A DNA stretch of 33,173 bases. Origin: JAWWPY01 sp036394075. Its GTDB lineage: Bacteria > Actinomycetota > Actinomycetes > Streptosporangiales > Streptosporangiaceae. A program made the position numbers and the translations under genes. Within the stretch, counting starts at the first letter, position 1. Each line of letters starts with the position of its first letter. The stretch lies in contig DASWFT010000413.1 of NCBI GenBank assembly GCA_036394075.1, positions 1 to 33,173 of the forward strand, read 5' to 3'. This document shows positions 7,695-15,605 of the stretch, in pieces. Under the pieces are notes generated by a model, which did not search any database, was not told the DNA's origin, and was given only the letters and a program-made list of their open reading frames with translations.

Positions 7695-7754
7695 AACGAG
7701 CCCTGTGCGGAATAGGGCTCGTTGGGACGACACCAATCCCGCACAGGGCTCGTT
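7695..7754. terminator. Alternative hairpins downstream of rlmB
   Basis: aacgagccctgtgcgg (7695-7710) pairs perfectly over 16 bp with ccgcacagggctcgtt (7739-7754). Its first ten bases can instead pair with agggctcgtt at 7714-7723. The two structures exclude each other. The element begins 15 bases past the rlmB stop and precedes the oxidoreductase gene on the same strand, so it may be a terminator or attenuator. The strand 7714-7767 is also a direct repeat (agggctcgtt then gggacga, twice) that ends two bases from the rlmB stop codon. Confidence 0.6.
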
Positions 7755-7769
7755 AATGGCGGGACGAGA

Positions 7770-8852
7770 TCAGGAGGCGCGCTGGCGGGCGACCTCGTGC
7801 AGGGCGATGCCGGCGGCCACGCCCGCGTTGAGCGACTCGGTCGCGGCCGTGACCGGGATCCGGGCCAGCAGGTCGCAGCGCTGGGCGGCGAGCCTGGACA
7901 GCCCGCGGCCTTCCGAGCCGATCACGAGGACCAGCGGCCCGTCCGCGACCTCAAGCTCGCTGATCAGGGTCGGACCCGCCGCGTCGAGTCCCACCACGAA
8001 CAGCCCGGCCTCCTGGTAGGAGGTGAGCGCCCGGACCAGGTTGGGCGCCTCAGCCACCGGCACCCGCGCCAGCGCACCTGCGGACGCCTTCCACGATCCG
8101 GCGCTCACCCGCGCCGAGCGCCGCGCCGGGATGAGCACGCCATGCCCTCCGAACGCCGCCACCGACCGCACGATGGCGCCCAGGTTCCGCGGATCGGTGA
8201 CCCCGTCGAGGGCCACGATCAGCGGTGCCTGCCCGGCGGCGCGGGCCCGGGCGACCAGGTCATCGGGGTGAGCGTAGTCATAGGGGCGGATCCGCAGCGC
8301 GAGGCCCTGGTGGACCGCTCCGCCGGTCAGCCGGTCCAGCTCCGGCCGGCCGGCCTCGATCATCGGGATGCCCGCGTCGGCCGCCAGCCGGATCACCTCG
8401 CGGACCCGCTCGTCGGGATCCAGCCGCGGGCCCGCGTACAGGGCCGTCACCGGCACCCGGGCGCGCAGCGATTCGAGTACCGCGTTGCGCCCGGCGACCA
8501 CCTCGGGGGCGTCACCGGCACCGCGGGCCCGCCCGGCCGCCCGGTCCCCGGAGGCCCTGGCCCCGCCGTACCCGCTGCCTTCAGAAACCCTTCCCGCCGA
8601 ACGTCTCCCAGCATCACCCGGCCGGCCCGCACCCTGGCCGTCGTCCCGGGACCCGCCACGGGCCCCGGCACGGGATGTCGCCGCCGCACGGCGCTGCGCC
8701 GGGTGGCCGGGCCGCTCGCGTGCGGGCGGGGTCGGGCCCTTGCCCTCCAGCCGCCTCTTACCGTAGCCGCCCGTGCCAGGACGGGGCTTGCCTGACTTGG
8801 TCCGGCCACCCCGGCCTGCACCGGCCGGGCCGCCGGCTCCGCCGCGGCTCAC
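7770..8852 (-). CDS. rlmB: 23S rRNA (guanosine-2'-O-)-methyltransferase RlmB (SpoU/TrmH family)
   Basis: 360 residues. The first ~110 are a basic Gly/Arg/Ala-rich tail of low complexity, often seen in actinomycete homologues. A SpoU substrate-binding domain follows (from EVVAGRNAVLESLRA), then the knotted SPOUT methyltransferase domain with its three motifs: DPRNLGAIVRSVAAFG, then LVIGSEGRGLS, then IPVTAATESLNAGVAAGI. The enzyme uses S-adenosylmethionine to methylate the 2'-OH of a guanosine in 23S rRNA (G2251 in E. coli). The start is the GTG at 8852, which overlaps the cysS stop by four bases (GTGA) and has TGGGAG eight bases upstream; a longer ATG start at 8867 is less likely. Cotranscription with cysS is strongly suggested. 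Confidence 0.92.
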   Translation of the reverse strand: MSRGGAGGPAGAGRGGRTKSGKPRPGTGGYGKRRLEGKGPTPPARERPGHPAQRRAAATSRAGARGGSRDDGQGAGRPGDAGRRSAGRVSEGSGYGGARASGDRAAGRARGAGDAPEVVAGRNAVLESLRARVPVTALYAGPRLDPDERVREVIRLAADAGIPMIEAGRPELDRLTGGAVHQGLALRIRPYDYAHPDDLVARARAAGQAPLIVALDGVTDPRNLGAIVRSVAAFGGHGVLIPARRSARVSAGSWKASAGALARVPVAEAPNLVRALTSYQEAGLFVVGLDAAGPTLISELEVADGPLVLVIGSEGRGLSRLAAQRCDLLARIPVTAATESLNAGVAAGIALHEVARQRAS

Positions 8853-10330
8853 TGCTTCAACTCCCATCGGGGGCCGTTCGGGGTGTCCTCGATGACCACC
8901 CCGGCCGCGTGCAATTCGTCCCTGATCGCGTCCGCCGCGGCGTAGTCCCTTCGTTCCCGGGCCGCCTGCCGCGCCGCCAGGGCCACGCTGACCAGCGCGC
9001 TGACGACCGAGTACAGGTCGTCATCCGGCCCGCGGGACGCCCAGGGCTCGGCCATCGGGTCGAGCCCGAGCACGTCCAGCATGGCCCGGGCCTCGGCCAG
9101 CCGCGTGGCCGCCCGGCCAGCGTCGCCCGTGGCCAGCGCGTTGTTGCCGTCACGGACCGCGTCGTGCACGGCAGCGAGAGCCAGGGGCACGCCGAGGTCG
9201 TCGTCGAGCGCGGCCGAGAAGGCCTCCGGCAGCACGGCAGCGGGCAGCGCTCCGGCCGACGCGATGGATGGCAGCACGCCGGCCCCGGTCCCGGCAGCAG
9301 GCAGCTCTCCGGCCGCGCCTTTTGGCCCGGCGCCTGCCGGGCCCGCCAGCTCGGCGGCCCGGGTGACGAAACCCTCGATCCTGCGGTACGCGGCGCCAGC
9401 CTCGGCGAGGGCGTCCGGGGAGTACTCGATCGCCGAACGGTAGTGCGCCTGACCCAGGTAGTACCGCAGTTCCACGGGACGGACCTGGGTCACCATCACG
9501 TCCACCAGCAGGGAGTTGCCGAGCGACTTGCTCATCTTCTCCCCGGCCACCCCGACCAGGCCGTTGTGCATCCAGTACTGGGCGAACCCGTCGCCGGCCG
9601 CCCTGGACTGGGCCAGTTCGTTCTCGTGGTGCGGGAAGACCAGGTCGAGGCCGCCGCCGTGGATGTCGAAGGCCGGTCCCAGGTACTTGGTGGCCATGGC
9701 CGAGCATTCCAGGTGCCAGCCGGGACGTCCGGGCCCCCACGGCGTGTCCCAGGCCGGCTCACCGGGCTTCGCGCCTTTCCAGAGGGCGAAGTCGCGCGGG
9801 TCTCGTTTGGCATCGTTGGTTTCTGTGTCGTCAGCGGGCCGCATGTGCTCGGGTCGCTGGCCGGACAGGGCGCCGTAGTCCGGGTAGGAGCCGACGTCGA
9901 AGTACACGCCGCCGTCCGCCGGGTATGCGTGGCCACCCTCGATCAGCCGCCGCATCAGGATGATCATCTCGGGGACGTGCCCGGTCGCCCGGGGCTCCAC
10001 GTCCGGCGGCAGGCAGCCGAGCGCGTCATAGGCGCGGCCGAACGCGCGCTCGTTGCGCTGCGCCACCAGCCACCAGGGCACTCCCTCGGCCGCGGCGACC
10101 CGGATGATCTTGTCGTCGATGTCGGTGACGTTCCGGCAGAACGTGGTCTGGTACCCGCTGGCCCTCAGCCAGCGGACGAGTATGTCAAAACTCACTCCCG
10201 ACCTGACGTGCCCGATATGCGGGGGCGCCTGCACCGTGGCGCCACACAGGTACAGCGAGGCCTTCCCGGGCGTGATCGGGTCGAACTCGCGCACACTGCG
10301 CGCGGCGGTGTCATAGAGGCGGAGCGTCAC
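8849..10330 (-). CDS. cysS: Cysteinyl-tRNA synthetase
   Basis: 493 residues, close to the normal length. The class I signatures are intact: HIGH at residues 38-41 and KMSKS at 265-269. The zinc ligands expected for selective cysteine binding are visible as Cys29 (LYLCGATVQ), Cys209 (LECSAM), His234 and Glu238 (PHHENE). An Ala/Gly/Pro-rich linker (about residues 325-365) precedes the helical C-terminal DALR-like domain. MshC, the paralogous mycothiol ligase, is shorter and has a different N-terminus, so this is the tRNA synthetase. The start is a GTG at 10330 with poor SD; the upstream region is short. It is cotranscribed with rlmB through a GTGA overlap. Confidence 0.95.
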   Translation of the reverse strand: MTLRLYDTAARSVREFDPITPGKASLYLCGATVQAPPHIGHVRSGVSFDILVRWLRASGYQTTFCRNVTDIDDKIIRVAAAEGVPWWLVAQRNERAFGRAYDALGCLPPDVEPRATGHVPEMIILMRRLIEGGHAYPADGGVYFDVGSYPDYGALSGQRPEHMRPADDTETNDAKRDPRDFALWKGAKPGEPAWDTPWGPGRPGWHLECSAMATKYLGPAFDIHGGGLDLVFPHHENELAQSRAAGDGFAQYWMHNGLVGVAGEKMSKSLGNSLLVDVMVTQVRPVELRYYLGQAHYRSAIEYSPDALAEAGAAYRRIEGFVTRAAELAGPAGAGPKGAAGELPAAGTGAGVLPSIASAGALPAAVLPEAFSAALDDDLGVPLALAAVHDAVRDGNNALATGDAGRAATRLAEARAMLDVLGLDPMAEPWASRGPDDDLYSVVSALVSVALAARQAARERRDYAAADAIRDELHAAGVVIEDTPNGPRWELKQ

Positions 10331-10360
10331 GCAGCAAAGGGTACGGGATGACGCGACCCG

Positions 10361-10764
10361 CTAGGTCGGGCTCAGCCGGCTGACTGGGCAGCCGAGGATG
10401 GGATCGCTGCGGCAGGCAGCCACGACATAATCACCAGCGCCCACTTCGAGCAGCTGTATACCGGCTTCAGCCACAGCGCGCCGTTCTGCGGGGAAATCGT
10501 TTCGGCGCGAGTGGAATTACGGTAAAGCCCCACCGTGTCACCGGCGGTAACGACCGATATCCTGACATCATCATTGGCGAACAGCAGCCGCCTGCCGAGC
10601 GCAAGATAGCCGCCCCTCGGCCGGTCAGTGATGCGGAAATGACGCGCCAGGAGTGGAAACCCTTCGTCGCCCCTGAGTTCCCCGGCCTGGTGGCCCGCCA
10701 GGCGTCCGCGGAAACAGACACGGCGCTTGGCCGGAATCTCCCCGGCCACCCAGTAGTACGGCAT
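10361..10764 (-). pseudogene. hmgA: Frameshifted N-terminal remnant of homogentisate 1,2-dioxygenase
   Basis: From an ATG at 10764 the reverse strand encodes MPYYWVAGEIPAKRRVCFR, matching the usual start of homogentisate dioxygenase (MPYYRxVGEIPRKRH). Next come EGFPLLARH, then GRRLLFANDDVRISVV and AGDTVGLYRN, all recognisable cupin-domain segments of that family. Near 10490-10510 the similarity moves to another frame (AVAEAGIQLLEVGAGDYVV), where the family has a GxLxxRAGDYVVIPR strand, and then stops at a TAG at 10361. Only ~130 of about 400 residues remain, and the metal-binding C-terminal domain is absent. I conclude it is a decayed fragment. Frame one continues to a stop at 10372 and is open upstream to 11031, but that upstream part is not family-like. 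Confidence 0.7.
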
Positions 10765-10961
10765 ATCGTCTCTCTTGATGCCGAGATCGCGCGGGCGGGC
10801 GCGCGGTGCGCGAGGCAGTTCGTCATTGTGACGCTCCCATTCGCCCGCCGAAACCGCTGCGGCATAGCCCGTCGATCCCGGCGTGCGGCGCCCCGCTCTC
10901 CGGTCCCGACGATGGGCGGACGGCGTTATATGGCACCCCCCAGGAAGGACGACCGGCCCCG

Positions 10962-12200
10962 ATGAACGACCCGGCTCCGATGAACAATATTGCCGCCGCT
11001 CGCGGCGCTCACGGCACGGATCTCTACGCACGGCTCCGGCTGGTGGCTCTCGTAGCCGTGATCGCGGGCGTGATCCTGCTGGCGGCGGCCGCGTTCATGC
11101 TGTCTTATGCGGGGATACACGCGATCGCGCTCGCCGCCGGGGTCTCTCCCACCCTCGCCAAGCTGTATCCGCTGATCTTCGACGCCATGCTGGTGGTTAC
11201 CTCGGCGGCCGCGCTCGCGCTGCGCGGAGCGGGATGGTGGACGAAGGCTTACGCGTGGCTGGTGATCGTGGCCCTGCTGGCGGCCGTGTCCGCCGCGGAT
11301 GCGGTGCACGCGATGGGCATCAGCCTCCCCCACCGGCCGACCGCGGCCGCCGTGGCGGTCATCCCCTGGGTGCTGCTACTACTCGCGTTCGGCCTGTGGC
11401 TGGCCATGCTGCGGCATCGGCGTTCAGTCCGCGCGGGGAACGGGCGGCGGGCGGGGAACGGGAGGGAGCCGTCCAGCGGGCGGGCACCGCGGCAGGAGGC
11501 GCCGGTCGCCCGCCGATCAGCGACCGCAGAACCGCGAGCCACCGCAGAACCGCCAGCCGCCGCGGAGCAAGCAGCTACCGCGGCACAGGCAGCCACCGCG
11601 ACGCAGGCAGCCACCGCGGGGCAGTCGCCCGGCGCGACGCAGGCAGCCACCGCGGGGCAGTCGCCCGGCGCGGCGCAGCCAGCTACCACGAAACAGTCGC
11701 CCGGCGCGGCGCAGGCAGCCACCGCGGGGCAGTCGCCCGGCGCGGCACAGGCAGCCATGGCGCGACATGCCAGGGACTCCGCGGGTAGCGGCGGGGGCGC
11801 CGTCTCCAGCGCCGCAGGGCACAGCGGCGGCGCCAAGGACACGGGCGGCGCCACGGTCTCCGGCGGCGCCTTGGAGACCGGCGACGCGGCCGGCTCCGGG
11901 GACGCCGAGCATGCCGGGCTCGCCGCCGACGCCGAGCCGGGCACGGACGACCCGGCGAGCGACGAGGCCCACCCGGCCGACGGCGCCTCCTCGTCCTCCT
12001 CCTCCTCCTCCGGGGAACCCGACAGCGCATCCGCGGCCGAGCCGGGTCACGACCGCGACGCCGACGGCTCCGGCCAGCAGCGGTCCGTGCTCATCCCGCA
12101 GCAGCCGATGCCCGCGCCGGTGCCATCACCGTCGCCGCATTTTGACCGCATGCGCAGCAGGCCGACACCGCCCGAGGAAGAACCTGAGCAGGAGGCGTGA
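10962..12200 (+). CDS. DUF2637 membrane protein with long repetitive Ala/Pro-rich tail
   Basis: 412 residues from the ATG at 10962, with AGGAAGGA (10942-10949) twelve bases upstream; a second in-frame ATG at 10980 is possible. Residues ~25-155 hold four membrane helices (VALVAVIAGVILLAAAAFML; LYPLIFDAMLVVTSAAALAL; AWLVIVALLAAVSAAD; AVAVIPWVLLLLAFGLWLAM) in the DUF2637 arrangement, a family best known from actinomycete mobile elements and Spd-like transfer proteins. The remaining ~250 residues are disordered: repeats of AATAGQSPGAAQ, then a Gly/Ser/Asp-rich acidic section with a serine run, ending with LIPQQPMPAPVPSPSPHFDRMR. The gene overlaps the PPOX flavoprotein start (TGATG), implying translational coupling. 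Function is unknown. Confidence 0.8.
   Translation: MNDPAPMNNIAAARGAHGTDLYARLRLVALVAVIAGVILLAAAAFMLSYAGIHAIALAAGVSPTLAKLYPLIFDAMLVVTSAAALALRGAGWWTKAYAWLVIVALLAAVSAADAVHAMGISLPHRPTAAAVAVIPWVLLLLAFGLWLAMLRHRRSVRAGNGRRAGNGREPSSGRAPRQEAPVARRSATAEPRATAEPPAAAEQAATAAQAATATQAATAGQSPGATQAATAGQSPGAAQPATTKQSPGAAQAATAGQSPGAAQAAMARHARDSAGSGGGAVSSAAGHSGGAKDTGGATVSGGALETGDAAGSGDAEHAGLAADAEPGTDDPASDEAHPADGASSSSSSSSGEPDSASAAEPGHDRDADGSGQQRSVLIPQQPMPAPVPSPSPHFDRMRSRPTPPEEEPEQEA
11607..11750. repeat. In-frame 36-bp tandem repeat in the DUF2637 gene
   Basis: Four 36-bp units (11607-11642, 11643-11678, 11679-11714, 11715-11750) encode the dodecapeptide AATAGQSPGA(T/A)Q, with unit 3 diverged to PATTKQSPGAAQ. Shorter 18-bp relatives (AATAAQ, AATATQ) precede them from about 11570. 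The frame is kept throughout. Confidence 0.9.
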
Positions 12201-12832
12201 TGCCGTACACGGCAGGCATGGTCGAGATCGCGAACGAGGCCGAACTCCGGGAACTGCTCGGGACGCCTGCCCGACGCTCTGCCACCAAGGACCGGTCCGT
12301 GCTGCACCAGGTGGATCGGGAGTGGCTGGCCGCCTCCCCGTTCTGCGTGATCGCGACCGCCGGCGCGGACGGAACCTGTGACGTCTCGCCCAAAGGCGAC
12401 CCGCCCGGCTTCGCCCACGTCCTCGACGACTCCACGATCGCGATCCCGGATCGTCCTGGCAACCGGCGCGCAGACGGGTTCCGCAACGTACTGGGCAATC
12501 CGCACGTCGGCCTGGCGTTCGTGGTGCCCGGCCGCGGCGAGACGCTGCGCATCAACGGGCGCGCCCGGCTGATCCGCGAGGCGCCGTTCTTCGACGACAT
12601 GACCGTGAAAGGCCATCGACCAACCCTGGCGCTGCTGGTCGAGATCGAGCAGATCTTCTTCCACTGCGCCAAGGCGTTCATGCGTTCCGAACTCTGGAAG
12701 CCCGGAACGTGGAACCCGACAGCGCTCCCGTCCACCGCTTGCATCACCAAGAGCGTCCAGGACACCGAGGAGACGCTGGAGGAACTCGAGGAGTACTACG
12801 GCCCGAGCTACATGCAGCGGCTCTACCGCTGA
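12200..12832 (+). CDS. PPOX-type flavin-dependent oxidase/reductase (MSMEG_1061-like)
   Basis: 210 residues, similar to the pyridoxamine 5'-phosphate oxidase superfamily subgroup that includes the MSMEG_1061-type proteins, which bind FMN or F420 in a split beta-barrel. Recognisable parts are SPFCVIATAGADGTCDVSPKG (first strands), then AIPDRPGNRRADGFRNVLGNPHVGLAFVVPG (flavin phosphate site), and a conserved C-terminal KAFMRSELWKP. The substrate is unknown. The ATG at 12200 overlaps the DUF2637 stop (TGATG) with AGGAGG four bases upstream; an in-frame ATG at 12218 is an alternative. Its 3' end overlaps the 3' end of ispF by ten bases on the other strand. Confidence 0.85.
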   Translation: MPYTAGMVEIANEAELRELLGTPARRSATKDRSVLHQVDREWLAASPFCVIATAGADGTCDVSPKGDPPGFAHVLDDSTIAIPDRPGNRRADGFRNVLGNPHVGLAFVVPGRGETLRINGRARLIREAPFFDDMTVKGHRPTLALLVEIEQIFFHCAKAFMRSELWKPGTWNPTALPSTACITKSVQDTEETLEELEEYYGPSYMQRLYR

Positions 12833-13314
12833 TCAGCCCTGATCACCATGGCCGTGGCGATCGCCGCGAGGCCTTCCCCCCGGCCGGTCAGGCCCAGGCC
12901 GTCCGTGGTCGTCCCGGACACGTTCACGGCGACCCCGCCCAGGGCCTCGCCGAGCACCTTTTCCGCTTCGTGGCGGCGCGACGCGATGCGCGGGCGTTCC
13001 CCGATGACCTGGATGGCCACGTTGCCCACGACGAATCCGGCCCCGGCCAACAATGCCGCAGTCTCGCGCAGTAGCGCCGTACCCGGCGCGGCTGCCCACT
13101 GCGGCTCGGCGGTTCCGAAATGAAGGCCAAGGTCACCGAGTCCTGCGGCCGATAGCAGGGCGTCGCAGGCCGCATGGGCGGCCACGTCACCATCGGAATG
13201 GCCAACCAGCCCCTCTTCGCCCGGCCAGAGCAGCCCGGCCAAGTACAGCGCGCGGCCGGGTCCGAAAGGGTGGACGTCGACGCCGACGCCTACCCTGGGC
13301 AGCTCATGGGGCAC
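12823..13314 (-). CDS. ispF: 2-C-methyl-D-erythritol 2,4-cyclodiphosphate synthase
   Basis: 163 residues, normal length. The enzyme forms MECDP with release of CMP in the MEP pathway to isoprenoids. The zinc ligands are Asp13 and His15 in VGVDVHPF and His47 in HSDGDVAAHA. The IQVIGERPRIASRRH and SGTTTDGLGLTGRGEGL segments shape the trimer active site. The start is a GTG at 13314 without an SD, 18 bases after the carD stop, so it is probably translated from the carD transcript. In most actinomycetes ispD lies between carD and ispF; here it does not. Confidence 0.95.
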   Translation of the reverse strand: MPHELPRVGVGVDVHPFGPGRALYLAGLLWPGEEGLVGHSDGDVAAHAACDALLSAAGLGDLGLHFGTAEPQWAAAPGTALLRETAALLAGAGFVVGNVAIQVIGERPRIASRRHEAEKVLGEALGGVAVNVSGTTTDGLGLTGRGEGLAAIATAMVIRADQR

Positions 13315-13332
13315 GTACGTCCGGAGGTGGTG

Positions 13333-13815
13333 TCAGGAGGCGAGGATCTCGTCGAGTAGTGCCTCGGCCTTGTCCTCGTTGGTCTTCTCCGCGAGGGCCA
13401 GTTCGCTGACGAGGATCTGCCGTGCCTTGGCGAGCATGCGCTTCTCGCCAGCGGACAGCCCGCGCTCCCGGTCCCGGCGCCACAGGTCGCGGACGACCTC
13501 GGCTACCTTGTTCACGTCACCAGAAGCCAGCTTCTCCAGGTTGGCCTTGTACCGCCGCGACCAGTTGGTCGGCTCCTCGGTGTGCGGGGCGCGGAGCACC
13601 TCGAACACCCGCTCAAGCCCTTCCTGACCGACGACGTCCCGGACACCTACCAGTTCGGCATTGTCCGCGGGAACGCGCACTGTCAGGTCACCCTTGTCGA
13701 CCTTGAGAACCAGATAGGTCTTGTCCTGGCCCTTGATCGAACGGGTCTCGATCTCTTCGATGCGAGCAGCCCCATGGTGGGGGTAGACGACGGTGTCGCC
13801 GACCTTGAAAGTCAT
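13333..13815 (-). CDS. carD: CarD-family RNA-polymerase-binding transcription regulator
   Basis: 160 residues, as in mycobacterial CarD. The N-terminal RNA-polymerase-interacting domain starts MTFKVGDTVVYPHHGAARI and continues to about residue 60; the C-terminal helical DNA-binding domain holds the conserved NWSRRYKANLEKLASGD and contains the tryptophan that wedges into the promoter minor groove. CarD stabilises open complexes at many promoters, notably rRNA promoters, and is essential in mycobacteria. I chose the ATG at 13815: GAAGGGG lies ten bases upstream, whereas the ATG at 13824 would be only one base from it. It probably forms an operon with ispF. Confidence 0.95.
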   Translation of the reverse strand: MTFKVGDTVVYPHHGAARIEEIETRSIKGQDKTYLVLKVDKGDLTVRVPADNAELVGVRDVVGQEGLERVFEVLRAPHTEEPTNWSRRYKANLEKLASGDVNKVAEVVRDLWRRDRERGLSAGEKRMLAKARQILVSELALAEKTNEDKAEALLDEILAS

Positions 13816-13836
13816 GTGGCACATACCCCTTCCGCT

Positions 13837-13849
13837 GTAGCAATGCTAC
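13837..13849 (-). promoter_or_regulatory. Palindrome overlapping a possible -10 of carD
   Basis: gtagca (13837-13842) and tgctac (13844-13849) form a 6-bp inverted repeat around one base. On the coding strand it includes TAGCAT, which resembles an actinomycete -10 (TAnnnT). No well-spaced -35 is clear. It could be a promoter element with an operator; this rests on pattern only. Confidence 0.3.
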
Positions 13850-14085
13850 CACGCCAAACAGGCGGCAATACCCACTGTTGACGATAAACGTGCAGGTCAA
13901 GGGCCTCTTTTGGGGTCTCGAAAGTACTAGCTGTGGTCAGCGAGTCGCTGAGCCAGCGCTCTTCCGGCCCCAGATGCGCCCCTCAGCGCCCTCGCCGACC
14001 ACCGCCGGGGACGGGGCCACCGGTGACTTCACACCCGCCACAGGCACATACTGAAGGCTACGACGCGCACGCCGGAGAGATGCAC

Positions 14086-14850
14086 GTGAACATTGGCGGG
14101 GACCCGGAACGGGACGACTATGGCCTGCCGCCGGTCGACATAGAGGTCCCGGATGATGCTCGCGCCCTCGCCCGTGACGTGCAGGCCTACCACCGTGAGC
14201 TGCGCGCCAAGCGCAGGCACAAGCTCCTCAGGCGGCTGCGGGGGCCGCTCGCCCGAGACGGCATGGTGCTCCCCCTGCTCGCCAGCTGCCTGGCGCTTGC
14301 CCTCCTCATCGGGGCGACCGTCACCATGTTCAGCACGGCCCGATTTCTCCAGGTACCTGGCCAGCCGACGGCCGCGGCCAGAGCCCCGACGCCAGCGACG
14401 GGCCGGGCCAGCCCTCAAGCCCTGCCGCCGGTGCCGGACACGACCGTCCAGGTGGCCGGCAAACCGACGCGGCTGCGGAGCCTGGTGCCTGCCGTGCTGG
14501 CGCTGATTCCGTCCGGGTGCGGCTGCGCGGTCGCCTTGTGGCAGCTCAGCCGGCAGGCCGCGGCCGCGGGTGTCCCGATCTACCTGGTCGGAACCGCCGC
14601 CTCGATGACAGAGGTAGAGGCACTTGCCACCCAGAGCGGCCAGCATCCGGCACATGTCGTCGACGACACGGGGGACGTGCTCGGCTCGGCCTACCAACCC
14701 ACTGGGCTGACCGCTGTCCTCGCGTACGCCGATGGCTCGATCAGCGCGGTGGTGCGCCGCCTGGGGCCAGGCGTTCAGCTAGCCAGCAGGCTCGGGGCGC
14801 TCACGTCCACCGGGCCGCCGGGCATGGCCCAGCCGCAGCGCGCGGCCTGA
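14086..14850 (+). CDS. Membrane-anchored protein with a thioredoxin-fold-like domain
   Basis: 254 residues from the GTG at 14086, eight bases after GGAG; the frame is open upstream to 13933, but that part is Pro/Arg-rich and non-family-like. The charged N-terminus (DDYGLPPVDIEVPDDARALARDVQAYHRELRAKRR) precedes one membrane helix at about residues 60-82 (MVLPLLASCLALALLIGATVTMF). An outside, Ala/Pro-rich linker follows, then a domain with the layout of a peroxiredoxin or thioredoxin fold: TTVQVAGKPTRLRSLVPAVLALIPSG, then CGCAVALWQLSRQAAAAGVPIYLVG, with a CxC in place of the usual CxxC. The LpqE-like gene lies 98 bases downstream, with a palindrome between. A redox or metal-handling role on the cell surface is possible but unproven. 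Confidence 0.7.
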   Translation: MNIGGDPERDDYGLPPVDIEVPDDARALARDVQAYHRELRAKRRHKLLRRLRGPLARDGMVLPLLASCLALALLIGATVTMFSTARFLQVPGQPTAAARAPTPATGRASPQALPPVPDTTVQVAGKPTRLRSLVPAVLALIPSGCGCAVALWQLSRQAAAAGVPIYLVGTAASMTEVEALATQSGQHPAHVVDDTGDVLGSAYQPTGLTAVLAYADGSISAVVRRLGPGVQLASRLGALTSTGPPGMAQPQRAA

Positions 14851-14855
14851 CCGCG

Positions 14856-14873
14856 TGGGCCGGCGCCGGCCCA
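14856..14873. terminator. 18-bp perfect palindrome
   Basis: TGGGCCGGCGCCGGCCCA lies six bases past the stop of the thioredoxin-fold-like gene. It could form a short hairpin in RNA and terminate transcription before the LpqE-like gene. Confidence 0.45.
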
Positions 14874-14948
14874 GGCCGGGTCGGCCGATACGCTGTGCGG
14901 CATTCCATCCAGGTGGGCCTCATCCGATCTCCCCGAGGAGAGCACGCC

Positions 14949-15605
14949 GTGATCCTCCAGGGCCGCAGCTCTACCGCGCTGCGACGCGTCGCCATCATCG
15001 TGGTGGCAGCAGCCGTCCCCGCGCTCGCCGGGTGCGAGGCCGGCAACAACGCGCCGACGTTGCACTGGCATCAGCCGACCGCGGGAGCGTCCGCAGTGAT
15101 CAACACACTCGGTCCGTCCGGCCAGATCGTCATCAGCAACATGTTCGTGCTTGGCCCGCCACCAGATTCCTCACTCGCGGCCGGCAGTTCCGCGGGGCTC
15201 TTCCTGGCCCTCGTCAACACCGGCCCCGCGGACCGGCTGACCAGCGTCTCCGCGCCAGGCACGGCCAGTTCGGTGCGGCTGCCGCACGATGGAGTCGGGC
15301 TCATGCAGGACCAGAAGGTACTGCTGAGCGGCCCGGCCCCCCAGGTCATCCTGGACGGCCTCACCCGGAGCCTGAGCGGCGGTGACGCTCTCCGGGTGGT
15401 CCTGAACTTTCAGAACGCGGGCAGCGTGACGCTGGATGTTCCCGTGATGCCCATGGCGGAGTACTACGCGACGTTCTCACCGGCGCCGCCGATCCCGACG
15501 GTGACGCCCACGCCGACGGCTAAGAAGAAGTCCGGATCAGCGACGGCCTCGCCGTCCGCCACTCCGTCGCCCACGGCGTCCCCGTCGCCGTCCGCCACGC
15601 CCTAG
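14949..15605 (+). CDS. LpqE-like lipoprotein (PCuAC-like fold)
   Basis: 218 residues from the GTG at 14949; GAGGAG is eight bases upstream. A lipoprotein signal peptide (basic ALRR, then VAIIVVAAAVPALAGC) places the lipid-modified Cys at residue 29. The mature domain (about residues 45-180) resembles the PCuAC/DUF461 fold: AAGSSAGLFLALVNTGPADRLTSVSAPG, then a beta-rich end with LRVVLNFQNAGSVTLDVPV. The copper-binding His/Met pattern of true PCuAC chaperones is not obvious. The C-terminus is Thr/Pro/Ser-rich. The position near carD matches lpqE of M. tuberculosis, though orientation and spacing may differ. It is convergent with regX3. Its function in mycobacteria is not established. Confidence 0.8.
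   Translation: MILQGRSSTALRRVAIIVVAAAVPALAGCEAGNNAPTLHWHQPTAGASAVINTLGPSGQIVISNMFVLGPPPDSSLAAGSSAGLFLALVNTGPADRLTSVSAPGTASSVRLPHDGVGLMQDQKVLLSGPAPQVILDGLTRSLSGGDALRVVLNFQNAGSVTLDVPVMPMAEYYATFSPAPPIPTVTPTPTAKKKSGSATASPSATPSPTASPSPSATP

Noticed and set aside
8849..10330. MshC (mycothiol ligase) instead of CysS
   Set aside because: The length, N-terminus, intact zinc site and C-terminal domain fit cysteinyl-tRNA synthetase.
8225..10351. Very long forward open frame antisense to cysS and rlmB
   Set aside because: Shadow of GC-rich coding DNA; translation is low-complexity and the reverse-strand genes are unmistakable. The same applies to long frames opposite the CoA-transferase (22498-23835), the NRAMP-like gene (25195-26613) and the KimA-like gene (32097-33131).
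10765..11031. N-terminal extension of the homogentisate dioxygenase-like frame
   Set aside because: Family similarity begins at the ATG at 10764; upstream residues are Arg/Pro-rich and overlap the DUF2637 gene start and its promoter region.
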